DNA of 64,000 nucleotides from Apoda limacodes (GCA_946406115.1 OX291550.1:6376803-6440802); one strand, 5' to 3'; positions 19,675 through 32,639 are shown, counted from the first letter of the stretch. Notes: generated by a model not told the origin, from the sequence alone. Translations and numbers: made by a program.

Positions 19675-19835
19675 GTATCAAACCCTTTAGCCTAAGGAGA
19701 GACTTTGCCTCCCTTTGTGTGTTCTACCGCTTGTACAATGCGATGTGTTCTAAGGCATTGATCGAAATGATGCCCACGGCTACTTTCTATCATCGCACTG
19801 CTCGCCATCGGCAGGGAATTCATTCTCACATTTCA
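19675..19835 (+). repeat. LINE family A coding fragment
   Basis: Matches 62186-62340 (GGAGAGACTTTGCCTCCCT, GTGTTCTACCGCTTGTACAA, CAGGGAATTCATTCTCACA). A truncated and diverged piece of the LINE C-terminal coding region. Confidence 0.8.
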
Positions 19836-19889
19836 CATTCTTTTGTAACGACATGTTTAGTTGTTTAACTGGGCTCCCTTGATTTTGTC

Positions 19890-20160
19890 AACCATTAGCA
19901 TGATAAAAGAACTAAGACCACAAAGGAAATTAATACAAGTTCTGAATCGGAGATGGAAAGTGGATACAATAATCCAAATAAACAAAACATTGATTTAAAC
20001 TCATTTAGAAATAACTGATAGCAACTCTGTAGAACCTGGTCCATCCGGAATGGTCAATAAAGAATGTAACCGCAATGGAGATTATGTCATAGTTCAATTA
20101 AAATCCAAAAATACCTGGTACAGATATGCAGGTGTATGTGTTGGGGACATTGATTAAAGT
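19890..20160 (+). pseudogene. Possible transposase-tail remnant
   Basis: One frame reads KTTKEINTSSESEMESG then, in a second frame segment, NGDYVIVQLKSKNTWYRYAG before a stop at about 20158. An acidic Ser-rich linker followed by a 'GDYV(I/L)V...Y.G' beta-type domain is a pattern I have seen at the C-termini of pogo/piggyBac-like transposon proteins in moths. A further piece (TFCQLPNIDPDTFQCIS) lies at 20907-20985. No catalytic domain is present, so the assignment is weak. Confidence 0.3.
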
Positions 20161-21039
20161 CACATTTATGATTGTGTGTAAAGATTATGAAAAGCTCTTT
20201 AAAATTAACCAAGACAAAATGTATGATGTGCAAAAAGAGAATATTGTATAAAAATTACCCCAGCCATCATTATACCTCAAAGGTGAACATATGTTTCGTA
20301 TTGATATTGATATTTTTGAGCAAAAATTATAATATGACTAAATTTTTTCAACCGTAACTGTTTATATTTTTATTGTTAATTTAGAATTGTGCCAAAGGAA
20401 GTTACATTTTGAAGTTGTTTTTTTTATTTATTTGGTTGTAATGTCTTTTTAAACTGCATTAAATCTTACTTGCATACAGTGTGTGTGTTCTTTTATCAAA
20501 GGCCAATTTAAAATTAAAAGGGAAATAATACCTACTCTTTTTTTGATTGATTGTAGTTTTTAAATAATTAAAATTAAAAAAAAAAAAAAATAGGTACTTG
20601 GTAGGTAATTAGTTATTATTATTTCTTTTAAATTTATGTTTCAGTTAATACTTGAGCCTGATCAAAATTTTATTTCTTATGACACTTACATTTCTGTCCT
20701 TATCCTGTCAACAAATCATTAGCCTTATGCCTAAAGTCATTAGCCTGCCATTGCTGTCATTTTCCTGTCAGTCCAATTTGAAAATCCTGGCGTAAATCCT
20801 AAGAATCTTTCTAAAGTGTATGGAACATATATATTTTTAAAACAACAATACATTGAGATAAAAAAGCAACAAAACCCTACAAAATTATTATTTATTTTTT
20901 CTTTCACATTTTGCCAATTACCAAATATTGACCCAGATACCTTTCAGTGCATATCTATTGATGATGCACGTGAAGTGCATACACACTCTATGTATGGCTT
21001 AATTAGACTGTGAAAAGAAAAACCGTTTTGTAGATTCAT
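20161..21039. other. AT-rich intergenic
   Basis: It contains an A run at about 20577-20590 and TCATTAGCCT/TTTTCCTGTCA motif repeats (20717-20772). No intact gene is seen; a possible protein remnant is noted at 20907-20985. Confidence 0.45.
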
Positions 21040-21340
21040 CAACTAGTTCCGACGACCCACTATCGAGCATTTTGGATTTTTTGATTATAAGACACTAAAA
21101 GTTGAGCACAAAAGGGTCTTATATTCGAGGAGCACAAATAAGGTCCGACAAAATTTATAATTCGTGCTGTTGTGGACTGTGCAGGCGTGAAGTTGGTACG
21201 AGCCAAAATAAAATTGAAATTTTCTGAAGTAAAATTTGAGCACAAATTTAGGGATAAGATCATTGAAGAGAACAAATTTAACACTATTTTTTTGAGTGGT
21301 GTTTGGGATTTTGTGCTCGCATAGGTCGTGCGACCTTCAC
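21040..21340 (-). repeat. Dispersed repeat X, copy 2
   Basis: Reverse-oriented match to 4118-4800: GAGCACAAA modules, CCCACTATCGA, and the edge CTTCACGCAGCT. It is shorter than copy 1. Confidence 0.65.
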
Positions 21341-21344
21341 GCAG

Positions 21345-22882
21345 CTATCGTAAGTTATTAGTTATTTTTCTTATAAATAACATTATGACGCCTCAAAACT
21401 TTATCTAATGTCTGTGTCTGTGTCTATGGATCTAATGAAATGTTTACTAAATTATTTTTGCTTTTTATTTGTTAGAAAACAATCGAAAATCGGACGTCGT
21501 TTTTTATTTTTTTTCGTTCATGTTTGAAATTCAAAATTTTGTGCCAGTGACAGTATCTAAGGACTGACTAGATATATATTACCATACATAACTAATGTCG
21601 TTTTTGATATAATTAGGGTAGTGGGGTTTTTGAAACTTCACTTGTTTTACAAACAAATCGAAGCATCACATTTTCAGTTTCAAAGCTTTTCACTCGGTAA
21701 CTGTTTCAGAAGTGAAAGCGAAAGGTGAGAAGTTCTAATTTAGGAACAATAAGAATAAAGTGCCGGCGTTTATGATGAAGAGTGTTTAATAGCTCTAAAC
21801 GCAGCAATAACTTTTTTGGTATTGCTTTCTCTTTTTTTTAACGTAATAGTGAAAACGTAACAATATTTAATTCCGAAGCTTAGACTCTTTAGACTTACTC
21901 ATTTAAAATAATAAGGTACGTAACATAGTAAAAAGTACTATGCGTATTTTTTTTTCAAACAAGCTTTTATATTGTTAAAAAAATTAAAAAGTAAAAGTTA
22001 TTTTGAGCTTAAACAAGCCATTTTTTTACATTTGAACCTTCGACTGGCATTAAAGGCCACCTTCCGACTTCAATATCGAGTGTCCAATCGTCTAAGACCA
22101 GAGTACTTGCCCAGACAAATCAAACAAACCTTGATGGGGTTCCGTCGTTTCGTTACTGACTTCCTATGGCCACCTTTCGGCTCCATCATCAAACCAGCTC
22201 TATCTATGACATATATTTTATCGTCATCCGTTTTACATGTGTATGCAATATTTTAGCTTAATCGAAAACCGGGAAGTGGGTCAAATTAAATTTACAAGAT
22301 TTTATTACACACAATTGAACAATTAAAGAAACCTATTACGTAACAAAATTTAGATTACAACTAAGTAAAAACTAAACAATGCTAGCACTGATACTATGTA
22401 CCAAAGTGGGCGCCATTTCTCCTTTAGTAAAATTCATAATTTTTAACTTTGCAACAACCTTTTACAATTCGCACCAAGACAACCAGTCCATCGTTTCCCT
22501 TATTCACTAACTGGATAAGTTTCCTAAAAACCTTTTCCGATTGACAGTCAATCTAGCATAGGGCGGTCCATCACTGCGCTTTAAAATTCGGTCTTTACTC
22601 CAAAAGTCTTCTGTCGTTACGACCATCGGTCCTACATTTACACTTAACTTCACCAATTCTCCCCCCGATGATTCCTTATACAGAATGTCCTAATTCCCAA
22701 TCATGTAAAAGAAACACCAAACATCTATCTATAACTCGCTGTGTGATTAATTATCAACATTCACCATTACGTAAACATAATAGCCGCCCTATTGACGGCA
22801 ATATTTCATCTCTGAATATATCTATTATCTATTTTTACCAATACTATATCTGCGCACACGTGCCGGCGGCGGCATCGTGCCG
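21345..22882. other. Intergenic, no gene supported
   Basis: Open frames here (for example 21972-22256) lack domains. The stretch 22045-22210 has more balanced composition and may be an old repeat that I cannot name. Confidence 0.45.
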
Positions 22883-22982
22883 TTGTACCGGTGAATGAAA
22901 CACGTGGTCTAGGCAGCGGGCGCGGCCGTTCGATACCGCGGAGGCTGCGCGCTACCTCCCGGACCCGACTGAAGCCCGGTTG
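22883..22982 (+). repeat. GC-rich dispersed repeat, copy A
   Basis: TTGTACCGGTGAATGAAACA, a CACGTG E-box, GGCAGCGGGCGCGGCCG and CGCGGAGGCTGCGCGCT are shared in order with the reverse complement of 49040-49153. GC content far exceeds the surroundings. Confidence 0.7.
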
Positions 22983-23209
22983 TTACGGTGGCAGTTTTCA
23001 GTGTTGCCAACTCATTATTTCCAGTCAAATCATATATTAAACTTTTCGGCCGTAAGAGAATTTTTTTTGAAAGTCCCGTTTTGTAAAATACTACATTAGA
23101 AAATCAATGGTTAATTCATAACACTACCCGTGAAAATTATATCACTTATTTGCTTTTTCTGAATTACCATTTTGACAGCATGTCGTAAATTAGGATTATA
23201 TCTGTATAA

Positions 23210-23400
23210 AGATGGCCGAAAACAAATGTCGTACTCTATTTTTACCCGGAAGACGTTCTGATGCTGAACGTAGGCCTTCCCAATCTGCCAGACCACATCA
23301 CCTGTCCACCTGGTAAGGGGCCGAACCATGCAGCATCCCCAGTTAGTGGTCGGCACTCGAGAACCTTCCTGCCCCACCGACTATTGGTTGGACGTTTAAC
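23210..23400 (-). pseudogene. Possible RTE-type LINE C-terminal remnant
   Basis: On the minus strand a frame includes RPLTRWTGDVV and, separately, GKAYVQHQNV. These resemble the 'RP.TRW.DDL' and 'LGEAYVQQW' motifs near the C-terminus of RTE-clade reverse transcriptases. Heavily decayed; similar pieces occur in 41790-42315. Confidence 0.4.
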
Positions 23401-25790
23401 GAAACATATGGCCTGCCTTTTGCCACTTTAGCTTGCTAACTATTTAAGCTGTAAGTGTCTAGCTTGCTTAGCTACTAAGCTAATTCAGGAATCCAGCCCT
23501 CTTTTTTAAGATGCACCCTAGACTGTTTTTCCTTAAAAGTAATGCAAAAAAAAGTGAACTTCATACCCCACACTGACATTGTACTAATATGTTTTTGAGT
23601 GTATTCAATGTACATAGAATATGTTTTTAAATGATAGACTTTGAGTGGAAGTGGGGTCCGAAACTCTTTGATCATTTGTCTAAATGTAATTCCGTAAATT
23701 TGTAATAATATATGTACGTAAATTTTTACTAGCAGTACGTAAGTAGAAACGCTAAACACAATTTTTAACTTATGATCTGGACTAATTCTGTTTTGTTCTG
23801 AATTATGGGAAACCTCCTAAAGTTGACAACACTGGATGTCCTGTTGGTTTCTACGACGATTTTGCGCAAGCAAGACACAAACGTACCATACACCTTACAT
23901 TTACCGAATATCACAACAACACGGACATAGGATCATGCAGAATTATTTATTTTGCTTTTATCGCAACAAGATTTTTTGAATCATCTGAATATAACGAAAT
24001 TACTTCTAATGAATAAATAATAAACACTTCTTGTCAACTCACTCAGCCCCATCTGGTCTTAATCCTTAGTTAGACCATAGAATAAAGAAAAGTATTAGCC
24101 AGACTCAAGACGACACACACACATTTATGTTTGTCCTATGTCGTTTATATAATCGAAATAAAATACATGTACAAGATAGTAGTTAAAAACTTACAAGCAC
24201 TCTACTATAGCTGCACGTACTTTTCACGACTTTCAGAAAACCTCAATATCCTTACGACTAATTCGACTTCGACATATCTATGATATCAACCAACACCACC
24301 AACGTACCACTAACAGAACAATTGAAGCAAAACCTCAATCATAACTGGATGTATACACGTACCAATTACCAGCCTCACTCAAGCTCTCACCGGCCGCAGC
24401 TTGTACGCATGGCACACGATGCGAGAGGTCTATATGTATGGTCATTATGTGGCAGATGAATAATAAACGTTTCTGCCCGTAACTGAAACTGAGTGCGTGG
24501 AGCGTATATTTAATAAAACATACTTTAATAAGATGTCAGCAATCAACCAAACGTCGGCCGGTAATAACAATGGGCTGTTTAAACGCTAATGATTGGTTTA
24601 AAAAAACTGTAACTTGCTGATTTTTGAAATTGGAAAAACAAAAACAAATATTTTCGAGATACTTTACGGCACAACCTGTGACAAAGGCAATTTTTACGTA
24701 CAAAAATTGGCAAATTGCGTGACCGTATCACTTGTATCAACTTAAACGTTAATAAAAGATAAGTTTTCAGAGTATCTCAAAAAAGATGGCATATAATACA
24801 AAAGAAATGAACTTAACATTACAAAAGAGTCATTCTTGAAAATAAATCCATAAAATGAGTTTTAATAATAAGGACAAAAAATACGCATTGTCACTCTAAA
24901 GAAACAGTATGGAAACTGATATAAAACATTTAGGAAAGCAAGTAAAACACTTTGCCTGGACAACGCACCATCAAGACGTCAAATAAACTCAGTTCTTTAT
25001 GTCTCTGTCAAAGTACAATATTATGATGTGAAGATAGGTTTATGGTACAAGCGATGGCGTGTAAACTGTATACAAACGCCCTAAACTATAAAAGCCACTA
25101 CCCACTGTCGACTAGTCGGCGGTGAGGTAGTCTCCTGACAATCACAACACAGGCAGCATAAGCTGTCGTACTAGCCCAGCCACCAGAATTTAACAGTGTT
25201 CTAAACACTCCACCAGATTAAAATCCTATCTAATTAATAAATAATCACTCGCTAGTAAATTTCCTAACAGAAGCCACAAAAGTAACAGTAAGTAGCTACG
25301 AAAATTAAAGCACCCTAAAAGTCAGCGAAGAACGCTAATGTTCCAATCCAATAAGGACGAGACCCGCACGAAATGTCTCGTATCGTCGTACTAATTAATA
25401 TTTGAAAATGAGAGTTTTCTCATCTGCAAGTAAAACAGCTCTAGAACTGTAGCTAAATGGAACAAACAGTCGTACAAAAGGACATGAAACATTTTAAGAA
25501 AAAGTTAATCAACAAACTTGTGACTTGCACCACATTCACAAACCAGACTATAACAACGACCTTTTGCGACCCGGCCTACACGAAATGAAAAGGCTGCTGT
25601 TTATTTGGGCTCGGACAAAACATCTGGTACGTATTTACATCTTTTTGGTAAAAAAGCCTGGCTAATATTTACATTTTAAGCATAACACAACACAAGTCAC
25701 CGAAGCAAAGGAAATCGCGTACTTTAATGTGAAGGATTTATGTAAACAGCTAAAGAAAGTAAAGCATTTTGGTAGATTGCAAATATGTTT
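23401..25790. other. Intergenic, no gene seen
   Basis: No domain-bearing frame and no recognised repeat over this stretch. Confidence 0.5.
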
Positions 25791-25792
25791 AT

Positions 25793-25865
25793 TACTATAT
25801 GAAAAAAAAATTATACCACCAAGGTGGCAAACATACGGTCCGTCTGATGTAAAGCGGTACTGGAA
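25793..25865 (-). repeat. LINE family A 3'-end fragment
   Basis: TATACCACCAAGGTGGCAAA, then ACGGTCCGTCTGATG and AAGCGGTA, is the antisense of the family A tail. Confidence 0.75.
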
Positions 25866-27224
25866 CCTACGTTTAACCAAGTTTGATGTCTTTGTTTAAC
25901 TCCTTCTCGTAGTTGTACTTATCCGACTGCAATACTTGCCCTAGGTATGTAGATATGTATATTTCTAAACGTCTTTGAGACTTGCACTAGCATCCAACAC
26001 TAACCGGTGCGGTAGGAGCGGAAGAACTACATTTTGCCCAACTGTAGTTCTTGCCAAACTCTGCTGAGGTTTTTGAGCAACGTGTCAATGTCTTACAGAT
26101 AACCATGACCAGTATGACGTCGAAAAATCACTGTTTTGAGTACCTATTTGTGTATGAAAAGTCACAGAACTAATTGTTTAACCTGCCCTCAAATGTACGC
26201 ATAAATATCATCTCAGAAAATTGTCTCAATAGGTCGTCACCTGTTGCAATGCTTAACCAAACTCCAAAGCCCAAGCCGCTGAACTGATTTTAATAAAATT
26301 TGACAAGGCAGTACCGTGTTTTTTTGATAAACGAAACGAGGAATCGATATGAGCAAAATTTTCTATTCTACCCGCATCTTCTTCCGCCAGAAAAAGAGCA
26401 GACGAGAACAAGAAAAAATATATTTTGGTTCATTTTATATTAAATTATTCATAAGAAAGAAACAGAGAAGGTAGTGTCAAAAAAAGACTTACGCCACTTG
26501 TAGTTGCACGAGTGGAAAGAAAACTTAGAGCCGTCTGAAAAGTTTCAAGTGTTTGCGCTAAGTGCCAACTCAACGGCTTGCACGTTAGGTTTTTACATCC
26601 ATCGGAGCTCCAGTATTGCACTATGAATAGTAAACCGTTTGAGAATTTTCAAACTATGTTGAGTTAAGCCATAGACGCTTATATAAATTGTACATTTTCA
26701 GACTGTTGGTACATTTGTTTTTTCTCAAAAATGCTACGATATGCGAACATATCTGGCGCAAGCTTCTTTGGAATAAATCGTACTTGCAGTACAGTATCGG
26801 AGAGCGACCCGCAATTTTTTATCCGTCCGCTCGAGCGGTCAAATATGAAATTTGAAAATGGAACGAACTTTTTAAAACCCGAACATTGACATCTAAAGAG
26901 ATAACTCATCAAGTTTTAAATTTCTAACTTGCACAGCAAAAAGAATGCGGCATTAAATAAATTTATAAAAGTAAAAAAAGAAATCGACATTTGAACGCGG
27001 GTAAATGGCGGCAAAATTACCTAAACTAATTTTATTATTATCATTACAGTTGTCAATATAATTAGTTATTTTACACGCATATTTGAGAAAAGCACTATAC
27101 AAGCCTTGAACACAACTGAGCATGACCGGAATCTATGATGCGTGCCTCGGCTATGCCTAAGCCCGCATACTCACGATCGCCCGCTTATGCTGCGTTTGCG
27201 GGCCGCGGCAGTAATGTACTATTT
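25866..27224. other. Intergenic, no gene seen
   Basis: AT-rich; short frames only. Confidence 0.5.
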
Positions 27225-27380
27225 TTTTTATACCACTAAGATGGTAAACAAGCTTGCGGTCTACCGACCCTTCAAAAATATAATAACTTTTTTCCTAAAA
27301 AACCCCATACTACAGTAGGCCTTCGAGAAAAGCTTGGCAGGTAGCTCATTCCACAACTTAAGCGTTCGCGGGAAGAAATT
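27225..27380 (-). repeat. LINE family A fragment
   Basis: TACCACTAAGATGGTAAACA then AACTTTTTTCCTAAAAAACC, AGCTCATTCCACAACTTAAG and CGTTCGCGGGAAGAAAT: antisense of the tail and last coding part (compare 62380-62600), with an internal deletion. Confidence 0.75.
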
Positions 27381-27834
27381 TTTTTTTGATTGATTGTGGA
27401 TTTCATATACGTCTTTTTGAGGTTTGAAGTTCACTTAAGGAAATTCTTGTCACCTTTGTCATACTTAGTCACTCTCTGTTGAAAAGAAAGGAAAAAAGGC
27501 CTATTTACCGCGCATGTCCAATGTACCGAAGACTCTGTTCCAAAAAGGGGAAGGTCACCTCTTTGTAGAGCCTCCCTACTGATTTGCTCTTCGGATATTA
27601 AGTCCCTCAGTCTGTATATACAAGAAGGCAGGAAAATAACAGCGCTGGGAAAGCAGGTTATTGTCCGGTAAACGAACGCACCCGATGTTCCATGCATGGA
27701 AATTATGAATAAAAAAAGTCATTACGTCATGATCATTATTTACACTGCTGCTGCCGGTCTTTCGCTACCAGATAATTGGTTCATCTACTGGGATTCCGAG
27801 TATAGGGGTTTTCAAAGTCGTGATTGAATTTTAA
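27381..27834. other. Possible older LINE-related sequence
   Basis: The minus-strand frame 27697-27431 (CIYRLRDLISEEQISREALQ) looks protein-like but has no domain that I recognise. It may continue the adjacent minus-strand LINE fragment. Confidence 0.3.
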
Positions 27835-27837
27835 AAT

Positions 27838-27945
27838 GGTTGGCAACACGTGAGTTATGTCCTGGGGTTGCAAGCGTCCATAGGCAACATCATAGGAGCC
27901 GTAAGCATGTTTGCTATTTTGCGGGTATAAATAAAAATAAGAGGG
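27838..27945 (+). repeat. LINE family A 3'-end fragment
   Basis: GGTTGCAAGCGTCCATAGGC, then GAGCCGTAAGCATGTTTGC and GGGTATAAATAAAAATAAG follow the family A tail in sense orientation. Confidence 0.7.
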
Positions 27946-28394
27946 TATACAAAATTTATCTCTTGCATCAGTCCGTACTTCAAATTGTAAACCTTCGTAG
28001 AATTCGGGACTTCTAGCTAGATCTTGCGTCAGGACGCGATACATTTAAAGAAAAAGTAACTTAAATTGTACAGAGCTTTTTTGATCACGCCTAGAGGTTT
28101 TATGTTTTTTTATGACCAATATTAAATTTGAATGAAAAAGTTTTGAAATACCAATCTTTGGGATTGGGCAATTTTTTAAAACGAAAACTAACGAAGCTCC
28201 GGGTGTTTAAAGCTTGCGCAATGAATATCTAAAAGGAATTTGAAATTATCTTAATTAGAGAACGTTTTTGTTATAAAAACCAGATATGTATATCGCAAGA
28301 AGTTCATTCGTTTAACGTTAACGAAATGAAAACTTGGGTCTTGAGTCTCGAACATCACAATAACTGCACTACATCTATAAATTTACATATGTAT

Positions 28395-28905
28395 ATCTAT
28401 ACATACTATATATCAACGTCTCTCTGTCGTCCGTTTATGTTATTTTCACGCGAGAACCACTTATCCGATTTACATATTTTTTTAAAATTCATAACTATGT
28501 TATCTGGACAAGCTATAGAGCATATTTTGTTAAATAAAACGACGTGTGAAATTAGCAGTAACGCTAATGGTAAATCAAGTCGAAAAATATAAGTTCCATT
28601 TTTTATGGCAAGGATTTCTCCGGATTTATGAATTAGGTCTGATTAAAATTTGATGACTATGTTCTTCGGGATATAGTTCAACCCCTGTAAAAGGTGAAAA
28701 CACGATTAATAAGCTTTTTTTTACTAAAAACAAATCCCAAACTGACCTCTTTTCACTCATTTTAAAATTTATGGGCAAAAAATCGGGGGTTTTTTTTTGT
28801 AAGTTTTGGTAAAGCATAGCCGTGATAGTGCTTTAAACTTGCCGTAGGAAAGCAACACCGATAACCGAATTAAGCGCAAGCGTAGCCGCAGGCAAAACCT
28901 AGTTA
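28395..28905 (+). mobile_element. Helitron-like non-autonomous element, diverged
   Basis: The left part has TCTCTCTGTCGTCCGTTTATG and GAACCACTTATCCGATTT. The right end CACCGATAACCGAATTAAGC, GCGTAGCCGCAGGCAAAACC-TAGTTA matches the 3' end of other copies (30424, 33842). The terminal CTAGT motif marks the 3' end. No coding capacity. Confidence 0.5.
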
Positions 28906-29300
28906 TGTATAATTGTATATAGAGCTAAAATGAGATTAAGTACTAATATATTTAGAAAGGTAACGCGTTCCGATTCGATATTGGCATCGAATTGCAAGCT
29001 TTACGACCACTCCGATATGCAGACGTAGCAAAAACAAAACAATCCAACAGTCCGACCGAATGCTTGAGTGCCGACAACCATTACGTGTTTTGCTCGATTA
29101 ACCGAACTGGTATTTACCCTGAATATGACTCACGACACGCGTGCCTATGCTTAGGGATTCCTAGGAAAGAAATAAAGAAATTATATGGAAAAAAAAACAT
29201 AAACGTAATGTAAGTACCCTATAGAAAATAGCAATGCAGTAAAATTAGATAGAGGAGGCAGGTAATAAAATAATTGTTAGATAAATCCTATTCTCTTTTT
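28906..29300. other. Intergenic, no gene seen
   Basis: Chance frames only. Confidence 0.45.
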
Positions 29301-29520
29301 TTAAGGTTCCATAGCTAAAATGTAAAAACAAAACCCTGAGCGTCTGTCCGTATGTCAAGCCTTATAATTCCGGTGTCAGTCTCGTGTCCCCTCTGATGGT
29401 TCCCCTGGGGGAGCCATCAGGATTTTAAAAGTTCTGTTGTCTCCCCTAGGCTGGTGAGACAACGGAACTTGCTTTCTAATACTATTTTACGGACTCGTAT
29501 TCCCCTGTCATTTTCATATT
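29300..29520. repeat. Repeat with two consecutive hairpins
   Basis: Hairpin 1 at 29393-29420: 13-bp arms CTGATGGTTCCCC and GGGGAGCCATCAG with a 2-base loop. Hairpin 2 at 29431-29468: 13-bp arms GTTCTGTTGTCTC and GAGACAACGGAAC with a 12-base loop. Each has exactly one T-G wobble. It begins with a GGTTCCATAGC-type start related to the TACGGAACCCTA family. Confidence 0.75.
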
Positions 29521-30130
29521 TTTACCAATTTTAAAAACGGAGGAAGTTCGCTAATGGTGTGTAGGTACCCATATAAGATATATTATTATCTCAAAACTAA
29601 AAATTAGCCAACTTTAAAAAAGGAACAGATTCGCGATTGGTTTGTACCCATATATCCATACCAATACTAATATTATAAATTCGAAAGTTATTGCGTGTAC
29701 GACACGCACTTGGAACCTTGCCGTTACTTAAAGAACTTCTAATCTCAAACTTTCCCTTTAATTTATCAAATACAATAAGTAATCAAAAGATATGTAATAC
29801 GGTCTCTCTCACACTTATAAATAACACAATAAAATTAATTTAGCTCCTAATCTTAGTCCACTACGCCCACTGTTTATGATGAAGGTAATCTCTCAGTAAC
29901 CGGACTCTTAGATAGGGAGTCTAATGGACGAGGGACGGACAGTTGGACAGCCCGTTATTAAATTGGATACTTCAGATATCTTAATAGACGTTTAAGCGCT
30001 TTGTAGATTGTAATTAATATATACTGTCGTCATCTTAGAGTAATGCAGGACGAGCTTTAAAGGGACATACATGGTTAAGCCAAAAGCGTGAATTAATTTA
30101 ATTTCAAAATTACATAGGATGAAATTGAAA
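29521..30130. other. Intergenic with Helitron-like scrap
   Basis: ACTAATATTATAAATTCGAA at about 29667 resembles a Helitron-like 5' end (compare 30131). No gene is seen. Confidence 0.4.
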
Positions 30131-30424
30131 TCCTACTAATATTATAATGTGAAAGTTTGTTTGGATGGATGTTTGTTACTCTTTCACGCTTTAACCACTG
30201 AACGGATCGGGATGAAACTTGGCATACATATAGGTTAGGTCCTAGCGAATAGCTTACTCCCTTTTCATCCCGAAATTCCAGCGGGAATAACTTTACCCTA
30301 GCTTAAACGAACTATAGCTATAGCTACAGCTTGATACAGCAAACTTCATTTGTGTAATAAAGGAGTAAATCACAGTCACCGATAACCAAATTTAGTGCGG
30401 GCGGAGCCGCTGGCAAAGTCTAGT
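30131..30424 (+). mobile_element. Non-autonomous Helitron-like element
   Basis: Starts TCCTACTAATATTATAATGT, contains GTTTGTTTGGATGGATG and CTGAACGGATCGGGATGAAA, and ends GGCGGAGCCGCTGGCAAAGT-CTAG before a T. TC...CTAG ends flanked by A/T fit Helitrons, and this family is abundant in Lepidoptera. About 290 bp, no coding capacity. Confidence 0.7.
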
Positions 30425-30479
30425 ATCTTAATAAAGCAACTCTTGCTTTTAAAGAGTTTCATTTTATGTACTCTAAAAT

Positions 30480-30640
30480 AAACTAGGAGCGTTACCGTGT
30501 TTTTTCGTGTTCCGTACCTTAGGGTGCCAACGGAGCCCTTAGTAAGCCTACGCTGTATGTCAGTCTGTCTGTCCGACCTTATAGCGATCTATCTATGTTT
30601 AAGACCGAAGTAGGAAATTTTTACAGAATATGCGTTATTA
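30480..30640 (-). repeat. Fragment of TACGGAACCCTA repeat
   Basis: Begins with GTTCCGTACCTTAGGGTGCC and continues GTCTGTCTGTCCGACCTTAT; antisense orientation, with the same order at 39185-39330. Confidence 0.7.
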
Positions 30641-30796
30641 TGGCGGTTCACTAACAATAATAATAATAAAGCAAAAAATTAAGCTCCACATTTTTGTTTC
30701 TTTGCTCTATCGTGAAAAAGGTGATACATTTATACAAGCGTTTAACTTTAAACGACTAAGTACCTATATTGTAATCTCTTTAAAAATTCAAAATTA

Positions 30797-30881
30797 AAAT
30801 CGGACAAGTGCTAATAGTCGGATTCGTGGACTCGGTACGGAATCCTCGATGCGCGAATCCGACTAGCACAGGGCCGATTTT
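30797..30881. repeat. 85-bp imperfect palindrome
   Basis: AAAATCGGACAAGTGCTAAT-AGTCGGATTCG on the left pairs with CGAATCCGACTAGCACAGGG-CCGATTTT on the right around a GGTACGGAATCC centre. Probably a foldback arrangement of two repeat ends. Confidence 0.75.
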
Positions 30882-32639
30882 ATATTCTTTTAAATTCCGA
30901 GGTATGTTCTGTAAACAAAAAAGTATGTTCTCTGGTCTAGCTAACAGGCCACATAAGCAAAGTCTCTAGGATAAAAGCTGTTTTGTGTTATACGTGCCAA
31001 GGTATTTGGGGGGGACAAGAAACATATTTATATCATGTCATGATGCAAAACATAGTAAGTTCAAAGTAGTTTTAAGTATGAACCGCTCTCTTACTATTAA
31101 GAACTTATGTAAAATATTACAATTATACTAATCCATTATCGACATTTGTTTATGATACAAATAGTTTACTGCTGTTGATAAGTTATTAATAAACAGGTTT
31201 ATATAAATCATCCCAGTCAATGTCCATATTTATATTGTAATTAAACTTTATCTTTCCGTAGCCGTTAGCGCATATGCGATGCAATGGTTCTATTTACCGC
31301 GAGCCCAACTGCTAGCTGGAGGTTACCGTACATAATAAACACGCATTAAAGACGAGTCTAAAAAAATAGTCCACTAGCAACTACTGCACAAGGAACTTCT
31401 CTTTGTAATTGACAAACGATGCGCCATATTAGGACCGCTTTAGATCCGATCTTGAATTTTTAAAACTGATAAAAGATTTTAATTTAGCACTCCGCCATTA
31501 TTTAAAACGTAAAGAAAACACAAATTGAGATTACCTCAAGCTATTGATATTTTATAGATAGAAGATTATACCCCAAATAGTATTGACCAAAAGCCAGCCC
31601 CAAATTTCAGTTTAATTCTATTTCTTAAAATAATTTTGACATATAGAGATTATTAGCCAATGATTCGATGTTGTCATCACAAAACAGATCCAGCATTTGA
31701 CTTGAACATTTATACTTCATGGTAACTTATAATGTCATGTCCATTACCTGTTACGGCATTAGTCATAATTGTTTTCAAGTTTAATCAACTACGTCAAACC
31801 CAAAACAATGCACGCATGCGTAATGCGTGAAATGACATTGTTTAATGATAAAGTCCGAAAGTGCTCGACATTTTCATAGGCCGACTGTACCAACTATGGA
31901 ATGTAAATCTAAAAATAAAGCATAAATCTAATATATTACTATCAAATATATAATAATGCTACGACTGTCCCGTGATATCGCCCCAAAAATAACTTATTCC
32001 TACGCGAATTGAATGGGACTAATGTAAAAGACTAAAATCCTAAGTCCGGTCATCGTTACAAACTACACATTTGTAATATTAGTAGGATAACACGGCCAAA
32101 AGACACTATACCATACTACGGAGGATATCGCAATTCAACATTAGCTGTATGGCGGGACGCACGTAGGCCGAAGCTATTTCCGGGCCGGGGCAACGTCCTT
32201 GGAAACAGACCGGTCCAACGACCAATCCAGGATACCTACCAACCTTGAACATGACATTGGAACTAGTTTGGACAACATTTAGCGGTCCCATAATTTATCA
32301 CCGTGCGACCGACACCGCTATCACGACGTTACACCAGCAACGACAGTGATGGAACAAGTTATCATTGAAATGGAGTCGTTTATAATTTATATGTAATTAA
32401 TTATTATAAGAAACGATTTTCGTTTACAACAAAAACCGATACCTCATACCCTAAGATTCGCCAAAGGACAATGGCCAAATTTATATGGGCAATGGTCTAA
32501 GAAATTAATAGTGTTACCTTAGGGTTGGCAACTAGTGCTTTCAGAAAAGTAGTTATTTCACCAAAATCAATTCAACAGGAAATACAGTATACTGCGATGC
32601 GGTAGACATTGAATTAAACTATTAACAATTTTTTAAGAT
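30882..32639. other. Intergenic, no gene seen
   Basis: AT-rich, with no domain-bearing frames and no recognised repeats. Confidence 0.5.
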
